Source of the DNA: Quadrisphaera sp.
GTDB taxonomy: Bacteria > Actinomycetota > Actinomycetes > Actinomycetales > Quadrisphaeraceae
Length of the DNA: 8,466 nt
Reading direction: 5' to 3'
Assembly: GCA_029258695.1 (NCBI GenBank)
Contig: JARIBR010000172.1
Location: 1-8,466 of the forward strand
Shown piece by piece: positions 1 to 5,607 of this stretch. How positions within the stretch are numbered: position 1 is the first letter of the stretch; the number at the start of each line of letters is the position of its first letter. The notes under the pieces were generated by a model that was not told where the DNA came from, did not search any database, and was given only the letters and a program-made list of their open reading frames with translations. The translations under genes and the position numbers were made by a program.

Positions 1-1131
1 TCCCAGCGCGAGGCGGGCCCCGCGCCGTCCTTCACCGCCTACGACGACGACGTCGCGGAGTCCACCGGGATCGCCGCCCGCATCCAGAAGCTCAGGGAGG
101 AGGGGACCCCGGCCTCGGAGATCGCCGTGCTGTACCGCACGAACGGGCAGTCCGAGCCGCTGGAGCAGGCGCTGTCGGAGGCCGGCATCGGCTACCTGCT
201 CAAGGGTGGCCAGCGCTTCTTCGCCCGCCCGGAGGTCCGCAAGGCCGTGGTGCTCCTGCGCGGGGCCCAGCGCAGCGACGACGGGTCCGCGCCGCTGGGC
301 GACGTGGTGCGTGACGTCATCGCCGGGGCCGGGTGGAGCGCGCAGCCGCCGGCCGGCGCCGGGGCCGTGCGCGAGCGGTGGGCCTCGCTCCAGGCGCTGG
401 CGGCGCTGGCCGACGACATCGCCGAGGCCCGTCCGAGCGCCCGCCTGCCCGACCTCGTCGCCGAGATCGACGAGCGGGACGCCGCCCAGCACGCCCCGTC
501 CGTCGAGGGCGTGACCCTCGCCTCGCTGCACGCCGCGAAGGGCCTGGAGTGGGACGCGGTCTTCCTCACCGGCCTGACGGAAGGGCTCATGCCCATCTCC
601 TTCTCCCAGGACGACCCCGCCGCTGTCGAGGAGGAGCGGCGCCTGCTCTACGTCGGGGTGACGCGGGCACGCGTGCACCTGGCGCTGTCGTGGGCGAGGG
701 CGCGCACCCCCGGCGGGCGGGGCAACCGCAACCCCTCGCGCTTCCTCGACGGGCTGCGGCCAGGGGAGAGCGCCGCTCCTCGGGCGGCGGGTGCGGCGAC
801 GCCGAAGCGCAGCCGCGGCCGGGCGCAGGCGAAGGTCTGCCGCTCCTGCGGGAAGGTGCTGGCCACCGGCGCGGAGCGCAAGGTCGGCCGGTGCGAGGAC
901 TGCCCGCCCACCTACGACGAGGCGGTCTTCGAGCGGCTGCGCGAGTGGCGCAGCTCGGTGGCCGCCGAGGCGAAGGTCCCCGCCTACGTGGTCTTCACCG
1001 ACGCGACGCTCGTGGCCATCGCCGAGCTCGGCCCCACGTCCAGCACCTCGTTGGCGACGGTGGCCGGCGTGGGGCCCACCAAGCTGGACCGTTACGGCGA
1101 GGCCGTGCTGGGCGTGCTCGCGGGGGAGTGA
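1..1131 (+). CDS. uvrD2: ATP-dependent DNA helicase UvrD2, C-terminal part (5' truncated by window edge)
   Basis: Superfamily 1A 3'-5' DNA helicase involved in DNA repair. The frame is open from base 1, so 376 C-terminal residues are visible and the start, Walker A and Walker B lie outside the window. Fragment residues 41-48 (IAVLYRTN) are motif IV, residues 170-198 hold motif V (TLASLHAAKGLEWDAVFLTG region) and residues 211-225 (EERRLLYVGVTRARV) are motif VI. After the helicase core comes a linker with four cysteines, C280xxC283-x14-C298xxC301, followed by an HRDC domain at about 304-376. An HRDC domain plus a tetracysteine linker is the hallmark of mycobacterial UvrD2, as opposed to UvrD1/PcrA. 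The downstream whiB7 repeats the uvrD2-whiB7 order known in Mycobacterium tuberculosis, which supports the call. The stop is TGA at 1129-1131, followed by a strong hairpin. Confidence 0.93.
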   Translation, partial: SQREAGPAPSFTAYDDDVAESTGIAARIQKLREEGTPASEIAVLYRTNGQSEPLEQALSEAGIGYLLKGGQRFFARPEVRKAVVLLRGAQRSDDGSAPLGDVVRDVIAGAGWSAQPPAGAGAVRERWASLQALAALADDIAEARPSARLPDLVAEIDERDAAQHAPSVEGVTLASLHAAKGLEWDAVFLTGLTEGLMPISFSQDDPAAVEEERRLLYVGVTRARVHLALSWARARTPGGRGNRNPSRFLDGLRPGESAAPRAAGAATPKRSRGRAQAKVCRSCGKVLATGAERKVGRCEDCPPTYDEAVFERLREWRSSVAAEAKVPAYVVFTDATLVAIAELGPTSSTSLATVAGVGPTKLDRYGEAVLGVLAGE

Positions 1132-1139
1132 CCTGCCTG

Positions 1140-1166
1140 CCGGACGCCGTCGGGTGACGGCGCCGG
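1140..1166 (+). terminator. Intrinsic terminator hairpin after uvrD2
   Basis: CCGG (1140-1143) and CGCCGTC (1145-1151) pair with GACGGCG (1156-1162) and CCGG (1163-1166). The result is an 11-bp, almost all G/C stem with one bulged A (1144) and a GGGT loop. It begins 9 nt after the uvrD2 stop. The trailing sequence (TAAATACCTT) is A/T-rich for this genome although there is no true U tract, as is common in actinomycetes. Confidence 0.75.
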
Positions 1167-1204
1167 TAAATACCTTGCGCCCCGACGAAGCGCCCCTCTA
1201 CTGT
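1167..1204 (+). promoter_or_regulatory. Probable WhiB7-autoregulated whiB7 promoter
   Basis: An A/T box TAAATA (1167-1172) lies 2 nt upstream of a -35-like TTGCGC (1175-1180). After an 18-nt spacer comes a -10-like TACTGT (1199-1204), predicting a start near 1209-1212. A short A/T stretch directly upstream of the -35 of a primary-sigma promoter is the known binding arrangement for WhiB7, whose AT-hook reads the minor groove next to the sigma factor. In a window this GC-rich, TAAATA is conspicuous. That whiB7 is the target is inferred from the next annotated regulator and from the known autoregulation of whiB7. Confidence 0.68.
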
Positions 1205-1258
1205 CCTCAGCACCGGTCAGCCGACCGGGAACGCCGCGACCGCGGCGGCCGAGGACCT

Positions 1259-1264
1259 GGAGGT
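1259..1264 (+). promoter_or_regulatory. Shine-Dalgarno of the upstream ORF
   Basis: GGAGGT sits 5 nt before ATG 1270. It is one of the best ribosome binding sites in the window, better than that of whiB7 itself (GAGGAG, 1673-1678). This is the main reason to treat the 62-codon frame as translated. Confidence 0.7.
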
Positions 1265-1269
1265 GCCCC

Positions 1270-1458
1270 ATGGACGAGCAGAAGAGTGCCGTCATCGCGC
1301 GCCTCTCGGGCCTCCAGGCCTTCCCCCTCGGGGACGGGTACCTCGGCAGGGATCTGACCGAGCGCGACGGCGCGCCCACGAAGGGGCGAGGCCACGCCTC
1401 GATCCCCGGGTCAGCAGCCCCGGTGACGCGCCACCTCGGCGCCCACCTCCTCGGCTAG
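1270..1458 (+). CDS. Upstream ORF in the whiB7 leader, 62-aa peptide of unknown sequence family
   Basis: A 62-residue frame (ATG 1270, TAG 1456-1458) begins about 60 nt after the predicted whiB7 transcription start and ends 227 nt before the whiB7 start. It starts [18 protein letters not shown] and has no cysteine, membrane segment or recognisable domain. The composition becomes Gly/Ala/Pro/His-rich toward the end. I do not recognise the peptide itself. Known biology: whiB7/wblC mRNAs have long leaders with translated upstream ORFs, and slow or stalled translation there prevents premature termination, so ribosome inhibitors switch the gene on. The position, strong ribosome binding site and hairpins downstream make this a sensing uORF by inference. 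An independent small protein is the alternative. Confidence 0.55.
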   Translation: MDEQKSAVIARLSGLQAFPLGDGYLGRDLTERDGAPTKGRGHASIPGSAAPVTRHLGAHLLG

Positions 1459-1685
1459 GTCTGCGCGCGATCGCCCGCGCCAGCACCCTCGATCAGCTCC
1501 CGCGCCGCGCGGCCGGTTGATCTCCTCACGCACCGCCGTGACGACCTCGTGGTCGTCGTCGCCCCTGGCCCGTCGACGGGTCCGTCCGGGTGGCGGTGCG
1601 CGCACGCGCCCGCACGCCGCCCTCCGACGGGGGAGCGCGCTGGGCGCGCCCCGTGACGAGCACCGCCTCACCGAGGAGCACCGAC
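1459..1685 (+). promoter_or_regulatory. Structured whiB7 leader between uORF and whiB7 (candidate attenuator)
   Basis: This 227-nt stretch has no convincing gene. It contains a hairpin GACGACC-TCGT-GGTCGTC (1540-1557), a perfect 12-bp palindrome CCCGTCGACGGG (1569-1580), and a terminator-like stem in which GGG/GCGCGC (1631-1633 and 1635-1640, with a bulged A at 1634) pairs with GCGCGC/CCC (1644-1652) around a TGG loop. No U run follows that last stem. CGCGCCC at 1605-1611 could instead pair with GGGCGCG at 1642-1648, which would disrupt it. The whiB7 Shine-Dalgarno GAGGAG (1673-1678) lies just downstream. The attenuator role is inferred from the known whiB7 leaders; chance pairing is common at this GC content. 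Confidence 0.5.
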
Positions 1686-1937
1686 GTGCCATCCCCGCCG
1701 CAGGACCCTCCCTGCCGGACCCACGACCCCGACCTGTGGTTCGCCGAGCTGCCCGCCGACGTCGAGACCGCCAAGGCGCTGTGTACCACCTGCCCCCTGC
1801 GCCAGCCCTGCCTCGACGGCGCCCTGGCGCGCTGCGAGCCGTGGGGCGTCTGGGGCGGGCAGGTGGTGGTCGACGGCGCCGTCGTCGCCCGCAAGCGACC
1901 CCGGGGCCGTCCCCGCAAGCACCCCGTCGCGCTCTGA
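1686..1937 (+). CDS. whiB7: WhiB7-type transcriptional regulator (Fe-S, AT-hook)
   Basis: 83-residue regulator that activates intrinsic antibiotic-resistance genes together with the primary sigma factor in actinomycetes. The iron-sulfur ligands C10, C33, C36 and C42 show the WhiB spacing (CxxCx5C for the last three). The turn motif GVWGG is at 54-58, and the C-terminus has the AT-hook core RGRPRK at 73-78, which separates WhiB7 from most other WhiB proteins. M. tuberculosis WhiB7 is slightly longer, at about 92 residues. GTG 1686 was chosen because GAGGAG lies 7 nt upstream and the protein then begins shortly before the first cluster cysteine. A GTG at 1590 would add 32 residues that do not look like the family. 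The neighbour uvrD2 is its usual partner. Regulation is likely autogenous through the promoter at 1167-1204 and the leader. Confidence 0.93.
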   Translation: MPSPPQDPPCRTHDPDLWFAELPADVETAKALCTTCPLRQPCLDGALARCEPWGVWGGQVVVDGAVVARKRPRGRPRKHPVAL

Positions 1938-1979
1938 GCAGCAGCGCCGAGCACCCCCGAGACCAGGAAGGAGAACGCC

Positions 1980-2204
1980 ATGGACGACCCCCACCTGATG
2001 CTGGCCCGCCTGCAGCACGCCGAGCTCGTCGCTCGCGCCCAGCGGGAGCAGGCCGCGCGCAGCGCCGCCGAGCGCCGCCGCGTCGAGCGGCGTGCGGCGC
2101 GCCGGTCCGCGAGCGCGGAGCGCCTGCGCACCAGGGCCGAACGCCTGCGTCGCCGCGCCGCCGTCCTCGACGCGACGTCCGCGCGGCCGTTGCCGGGGAG
2201 GTGA
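1980..2204 (+). CDS. Small arginine-rich helical protein of unknown function
   Basis: 74 residues with ATG 1980 and a good ribosome binding site (AAGGAG 1968-1973, 6 nt spacing). It lies 42 nt after whiB7 with no visible terminator between them, so it is probably co-transcribed with whiB7. I do not recognise a family. The sequence is a nearly continuous helix-former in Ala, Glu and Arg from about residue 5 to 62. It carries 20 arginines, clustered as [10 protein letters not shown] and RLRRR, and no lysine or cysteine. The strong positive charge suggests binding to nucleic acid or ribosomes, but that is only inference. The separate start, ribosome binding site and following terminator argue that it is a real gene. 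Confidence 0.7.
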   Translation: MDDPHLMLARLQHAELVARAQREQAARSAAERRRVERRAARRSASAERLRTRAERLRRRAAVLDATSARPLPGR

Positions 2205-2210
2205 GCGGCG

Positions 2211-2249
2211 CCCGGGCCGGTGACCCCCGTGAGGGGTCCTCGGCCCGGG
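2211..2249 (+). terminator. Strong bipartite terminator hairpin of the whiB7 unit
   Basis: CCCGGGCCG (2211-2219) pairs perfectly with CGGCCCGGG (2241-2249). Inside a small GT/CT internal loop, GACCCC (2222-2227) pairs with GGGGTC (2233-2238) around a CGTGA loop. The 9+6 bp G/C stem starts 6 nt after the stop of the small Arg-rich gene. It has no U tract but separates the whiB7 unit from prfB. Confidence 0.8.
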
Positions 2250-2285
2250 GCGGCGCGAGCGCCGATCTCCGCGCCACCCCTGGCG

Positions 2286-2302
2286 TAGCCTGGGCTGTCG
2301 TG
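2286..2302 (+). promoter_or_regulatory. Probable leaderless promoter -10 of prfB
   Basis: TAGCCT (2286-2291) fits the TAnnnT -10 pattern and lies 8 nt before GTG 2300. There is no Shine-Dalgarno sequence in front of this GTG, so the mRNA probably begins at or within 3 nt of the start codon. No good -35 hexamer is visible about 17 nt upstream, as is usual for actinomycete leaderless promoters. Confidence 0.6.
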
Positions 2303-3439
2303 GCCGCCACCGACTTCCCCTCCGAGATCGCCGCCCTGCGCACCACCTACGGGACCATCCGCGAGGTGACCGACGTCGCGCAGCTCCAGGCCACCATCGC
2401 CGACCTGTCCGCCGCCGCGTCCGCGCCGGACCTGTGGGACGACGTCGAGGCCGCCCAGAAGACCACGAGCGAGCTCAGCCACGCGCAGACCGAGCTCGAG
2501 CGGGTGCTCAAGATGGGCGCCCGCATCGACGACCTCGAGGTCCTCGTCTCGATGGCGGACGAGGCGCGCGCCGAGCACGACGTGGCGACCGCCGACGAGA
2601 CCGACGCCGAGGCCGAGCGCGAGCTGCGGTCCATCCAGAAGCAGCTCGGCGAGCTCGAGGTCCGCACCCTGCTGAGCGGGGAGTACGACCAGCGCGAGGC
2701 CCTCATGACGATCCGCTCCGAGGCCGGGGGGGTGGACGCGGCGGACTTCGCCGAGATGCTCCTGCGCATGTACCTGCGCTGGGCCGAGCGCCACGGCTAC
2801 AAGGTCGACGTCATGGACACCTCCTACGCCGAGGAGGCGGGGATCAAGTCGGCCACCGTCGCCATCCACGCGCCCTACGCCTACGGCACGCTGTCCGTGG
2901 AGCAGGGCACGCACCGCCTCGTGCGGATCAGCCCGTTCGACAACCAGGGCCGGCGCCAGACGTCCTTCGCGGCGGTCGAGGTGCTGCCCGTCACCGAGTC
3001 CACCGACCACATCGAGATCCCCGAGCAGGACCTGAGGGTGGACGTCTTCCGCTCCTCGGGTCCCGGCGGGCAGTCCGTGAACACCACCGACTCCGCGGTG
3101 CGCCTGACCCACCTGCCGACCGGGGTGGTCGTCTCCTGCCAGAACGAGAAGAGCCAGCTGCAGAACAAGGCCGCGGCGCTGCGGGTGCTCCAGGCCCGCC
3201 TCCTCGAGCAGGCCCGCCTCGAACGCCAGGCGGAGCTGGACGCCCTCAAGACCGACGCGGGCGGAAGCTGGGGCAACCAGATGCGCTCCTACGTGCTGCA
3301 CCCGTACCAGATGGTGAAGGACCTGCGCACCGAGCACGAGGAGGGCAACACCTCCGGTGTCTTCGACGGGGCGATCGACGGTTTCCTCGAGAACGGCATC
3401 CGCTGGCGTCGCCAGCTCGAGCGCGCCGCGGACGCCTGA
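2300..3439 (+). CDS. prfB: Peptide chain release factor 2
   Basis: 379-residue class I release factor that reads UGA and UAA stop codons and triggers peptidyl-tRNA hydrolysis on the ribosome. The SPF tripeptide at 211-213 ([11 protein letters not shown]) is the RF2 codon-recognition motif, where RF1 would have PxT, and GGQ at 256-258 (SGPGGQSVN) is the catalytic loop. The N-terminal ~115 residues are helical and charged (domain 1). The length matches actinobacterial RF2. GTG 2300 was chosen because the TAGCCT -10 box sits just upstream and the protein then has the family length; the frame stays open upstream but shows no family sequence there. The frame is continuous from 2300, so the programmed +1 frameshift that controls E. 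coli prfB is absent. The stop is TGA, which RF2 itself reads. Confidence 0.95.
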   Translation: MAATDFPSEIAALRTTYGTIREVTDVAQLQATIADLSAAASAPDLWDDVEAAQKTTSELSHAQTELERVLKMGARIDDLEVLVSMADEARAEHDVATADETDAEAERELRSIQKQLGELEVRTLLSGEYDQREALMTIRSEAGGVDAADFAEMLLRMYLRWAERHGYKVDVMDTSYAEEAGIKSATVAIHAPYAYGTLSVEQGTHRLVRISPFDNQGRRQTSFAAVEVLPVTESTDHIEIPEQDLRVDVFRSSGPGGQSVNTTDSAVRLTHLPTGVVVSCQNEKSQLQNKAAALRVLQARLLEQARLERQAELDALKTDAGGSWGNQMRSYVLHPYQMVKDLRTEHEEGNTSGVFDGAIDGFLENGIRWRRQLERAADA

Positions 3440-3440
3440 T

Positions 3441-3490
3441 CCCCGTGCTCAGCGGGGGCTGACCTGCGCCGAGGAGCCTCCTCGATCAGC
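3441..3490 (+). terminator. Hairpins directly after prfB (weak terminator)
   Basis: CCCCG (3441-3445) pairs with CGGGG (3453-3457) right after the prfB stop. A second stem CGAGGA-GCC-TCCTCG lies at 3470-3484. It can be enclosed by GCTGA (3458-3462) pairing with TCAGC (3486-3490). Each stem is short, but together they form a compact structure suitable for termination. Confidence 0.45.
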
Positions 3491-3535
3491 GGTGCCGGTG
3501 CTGGCTGGGAGTCCTCACAGAGTGCGTCAGTCAAG

Positions 3536-3640
3536 GTGACGGCACGACCTGCCGTTACCTATCGTTGACAGACCGTGCGGCGAGCGACACGCCAAGTAGA
3601 GCTCGATGTGAACACCGAGCGTGACGGACGAGGCTAATCT
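3536..3640 (+). promoter_or_regulatory. Candidate promoters for the ftsEX operon
   Basis: The 272-nt gap before ftsE must hold the operon promoter if the prfB terminators work. The best pairs visible are GTGACG (3536-3541) with an 18-nt spacer and TATCGT (3560-3565), and a solitary good -10 TAATCT (3635-3640) without a clear -35. A perfect TTGACA at 3565-3570 has no acceptable -10 at 16-18 nt. The sequence alone does not decide between them. Confidence 0.35.
3537..3557 (+). terminator. Second terminator-like hairpin upstream of ftsE
   Basis: TGACGGCA (3537-3544) pairs with TGCCGTTA (3550-3557), with one G-T pair, around a CGACC loop. It is followed by the comparatively A/T-rich TCCT-free stretch CCTATCGTTGACA (3558-3570). 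It may be a distal prfB terminator or an operator, because it overlaps the -35 region of a possible ftsE promoter. Confidence 0.4.
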
Positions 3641-3667
3641 CGTCAGATCATGCTCATCGTCCACGTC

Positions 3668-3685
3668 AGTCACACGAGTCACACA
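3668..3685 (+). promoter_or_regulatory. Tandem 9-bp repeat upstream of ftsE, candidate MtrA box
   Basis: AGTCACACG (3668-3676) is followed at once by AGTCACACA (3677-3685), giving two GTCACA cores on the same strand spaced exactly 9 bp apart (GTCACAcgaGTCACA). Direct GTCACA-type repeats with a 9-bp period are, as I recall, the site described for the response regulator MtrA in mycobacteria and corynebacteria. MtrA controls cell-wall hydrolase genes. The element lies 26 nt before the ftsE start, downstream of the candidate promoters, a position that would suit repression. The repeat is seen; the factor is inferred. Confidence 0.5.
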
Positions 3686-3711
3686 GGTCTCCTCAGCGGA
3701 CGGGAACGACA

Positions 3712-4689
3712 GTGATCAGCTTTGCGAGCGTCACGAAGATCTACCCCAGGTCCTCGGCGCCGGCGCTCGACCGCGTCAGCCTCGACGTGGACCGCGGGGA
3801 GTTCGTCTTCCTCGTCGGCAGCTCGGGCTCGGGCAAGTCGACGTTCCTGCGCCTGGTCCTGCGCGAGGACGTGCCCAGCTCCGGCTCGATCATGGTCGCC
3901 GGGCGCGACGTCGCCCGGCTGCACTCGTGGAAGGTTCCGCACCTGCGCCGCCAGATCGGCGTGGTCTTCCAGGACTTCCGCCTCCTCGCGAACAAGAGCG
4001 CCTACGAGAACGTGGCCTTCGCCCTCCAGGTCATCGGGGCCTCGCGCCACCACATCGCCCCGGTCGTCCCCGAGACCCTCGAGCTCGTCGGTCTCGCGGA
4101 CAAGGGCAGGCGGCTGCCGCACGAGCTCTCCGGCGGGGAGCAGCAGCGCGTCGCCGTCGCCCGCGCCTACGTCAACCGCCCCCAGATCCTGCTCGCCGAC
4201 GAGCCCACGGGGAACCTCGACCCGGAGACCTCGCGGGGCATCATGCGCGTGCTCGAGCGCATCAACCGCGCCGGCACCACCGTGGTGATGGCCACCCACG
4301 ACACCTCCATCGTCGACGAGGCCCGCAAGCGGGTCGTCGGCCTGCACGAGGGTCGGGTGGTGCGTGACGATGCCCAGGGGCTCTACGTGCCGCTGGCCCC
4401 GCTCGGTGACGTCGTCGCCACCGCGGCGGACGCCGTCCTCGCCGCCCGCGCCGAGGAGGTCGCCCACCAGGAGCGCGACGCGGCCGACGGCCAGGAACCC
4501 TGGACGGAGCCGTGGGACGCGCCTGCGGCCGACGATGCCTCGGGATGGGAGGCCGGACCGTCGTGGCTCGGTGGCTGGGACGACCCGGACGCCCGTCCCG
4601 CGGCACCCGCGAGCAGCGGCCGCGGCGAGGGCTCGGCGCCGGCCCACCGCGCCGGGCCGCTGGCTCCCGAGCCGAGCAGGAGGGGCTGA
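3712..4689 (+). CDS. ftsE: Cell division ATP-binding protein FtsE with long C-terminal tail
   Basis: ATPase subunit of the FtsEX complex, which couples ATP hydrolysis at the division site to activation of peptidoglycan hydrolases outside the membrane. ABC motifs are complete: Walker [10 protein letters not shown] (36-44), Q-loop Q87 in VVFQDFRLL, signature LSGGEQQR (139-146), Walker B with [12 protein letters not shown] (159-170) and switch H196. The ABC domain ends near residue 229, the usual full length of FtsE. Here about 95 further residues follow, acidic then Pro/Ser/Gly-rich, with tryptophans at 264, 268, 279, 285 and 289. GTG 3712 is used with a weak GGGA (3702-3705) upstream; the family N-terminus [11 protein letters not shown] fits it. 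The stop is 3 nt before ftsX, so the tail is not a frameshift artefact. Confidence 0.95.
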   Translation: MISFASVTKIYPRSSAPALDRVSLDVDRGEFVFLVGSSGSGKSTFLRLVLREDVPSSGSIMVAGRDVARLHSWKVPHLRRQIGVVFQDFRLLANKSAYENVAFALQVIGASRHHIAPVVPETLELVGLADKGRRLPHELSGGEQQRVAVARAYVNRPQILLADEPTGNLDPETSRGIMRVLERINRAGTTVVMATHDTSIVDEARKRVVGLHEGRVVRDDAQGLYVPLAPLGDVVATAADAVLAARAEEVAHQERDAADGQEPWTEPWDAPAADDASGWEAGPSWLGGWDDPDARPAAPASSGRGEGSAPAHRAGPLAPEPSRRG

Positions 4690-4692
4690 GCC

Positions 4693-5607
4693 GTGCGCGT
4701 GCGCTTCGTGCTCTCCGAGATCGCCGAGGGCCTGCGCCGCAACACCGCGATGACGGTGTCCGTGGTGCTCGTGACCTTCGTCTCGCTCGTCTTCGTGGGC
4801 GCCGGCGCGCTCCTGCAGCTGCAGATCGGGGCGCTCAAGGACTACTGGTACGACCGGGTCGAGGTCTCGATCTTCCTGTGCACGGCCGAGTCGGAGGCGC
4901 CGACGTGCACGGCCGGAGCCGTCAACGGGGACCAGCGCGACGAGATCGTCGAGGCGCTGGAGTCCCCGACACTGGCGCCCTACGTCCAGACGTACGAGTT
5001 CGAGTCCCAGGAGCAGGCGTACGAGCGCTTCACCAAGCAGTTCGCGGGCACGAGCATCGGCGACGCCGCGAGCGCTGACCAGCTCAACGAGTCCTTCCGC
5101 GTCAAGCTCGTCGACCCCACCCAGTTCCAGGCCGTCGCCCAGTACTTCACCGGCGTGGACGGGGTGGAGGAGGTGCTCGACCAGCGGCGCCTGCTGGACC
5201 GCTTCTTCGCCGTCCTCAACGTCTTCACCGCCGTCTCCGGGGGCTTCGCCGTCGTCATGACGATCGCCGCGGCGCTGCTCATCGCCACGACCATCCGCCT
5301 CTCGGCCCTCAACCGGCGCCGCGAGACGGGGATCATGCGCCTGGTCGGGGCGTCCAAGGCCGTCATCCAGCTGCCGTTCCTGCTCGAGGGCGTGATCGCC
5401 GCCGTGATCGGTGCGGCGCTGGCCTCGGGAGCGCTGTGGGCGGCGGTGCGTTTCGGGGTCCAGGGGTGGTTGACGTCCACCCTGCCGCTGTTCAGCTGGA
5501 TCGGGACCCGCGAGGTGTGGCTCGTGGCGCCGGGGCTCTTCGTCGCCGGGATCCTCCTCGCCGGTGTCTCGTCCCTGGTCACCCTCTCCCGCCACCTGAA
5601 GGTCTGA
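4693..5607 (+). CDS. ftsX: Cell division membrane protein FtsX
   Basis: 304-residue permease-like partner of FtsE that passes the ATPase signal across the membrane to a hydrolase. It has the FtsX topology: a cytoplasmic N-terminus (MRVRFVLSEIAEGLRRN), TM1 at about 20-43, a large extracytoplasmic loop at about 44-172, TM2 at about 175-200, TM3 at about 226-252 and TM4 at about 274-297. The cytoplasmic segment between TM2 and TM3 contains NRRRETGIMRLVGASK, typical of the family. The outer loop has two cysteines (C63, C72) that could form a disulfide. GTG 4693 follows the ftsE stop by 3 nt, so translation is probably coupled. The stop codon overlaps the start of the next gene (TGATG). Confidence 0.95.
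   Translation: MRVRFVLSEIAEGLRRNTAMTVSVVLVTFVSLVFVGAGALLQLQIGALKDYWYDRVEVSIFLCTAESEAPTCTAGAVNGDQRDEIVEALESPTLAPYVQTYEFESQEQAYERFTKQFAGTSIGDAASADQLNESFRVKLVDPTQFQAVAQYFTGVDGVEEVLDQRRLLDRFFAVLNVFTAVSGGFAVVMTIAAALLIATTIRLSALNRRRETGIMRLVGASKAVIQLPFLLEGVIAAVIGAALASGALWAAVRFGVQGWLTSTLPLFSWIGTREVWLVAPGLFVAGILLAGVSSLVTLSRHLKV

Noticed and set aside
1590..1685. Upstream GTG start adding 32 residues to WhiB7
   Set aside because: The added residues are Arg/Pro/Ala-rich and unlike the family, and the start at 1686 has a properly placed GAGGAG.
2300..2400. Programmed frameshift site in prfB
   Set aside because: The frame is uninterrupted from the start codon, and no in-frame stop with a slippery CTT-TGA context is present.
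1526..3337. Very long open frame on the - strand opposite whiB7 and prfB
   Set aside because: It runs antisense to clear genes, and its product is low-complexity Arg/Gly/Val/Leu sequence typical of the complement of GC-rich coding DNA. No family motif is visible.
3565..3570. Perfect TTGACA as the -35 of the ftsE promoter
   Set aside because: No -10-like hexamer occurs 16-18 nt downstream; it more likely arises by chance next to the -10-like TATCGT.
3679..5595. Long - strand open frame opposite ftsE and ftsX
   Set aside because: Same shadow effect; its translation is Asp/Glu/Gly/His repeats mirroring the + strand codons and shows no domain.
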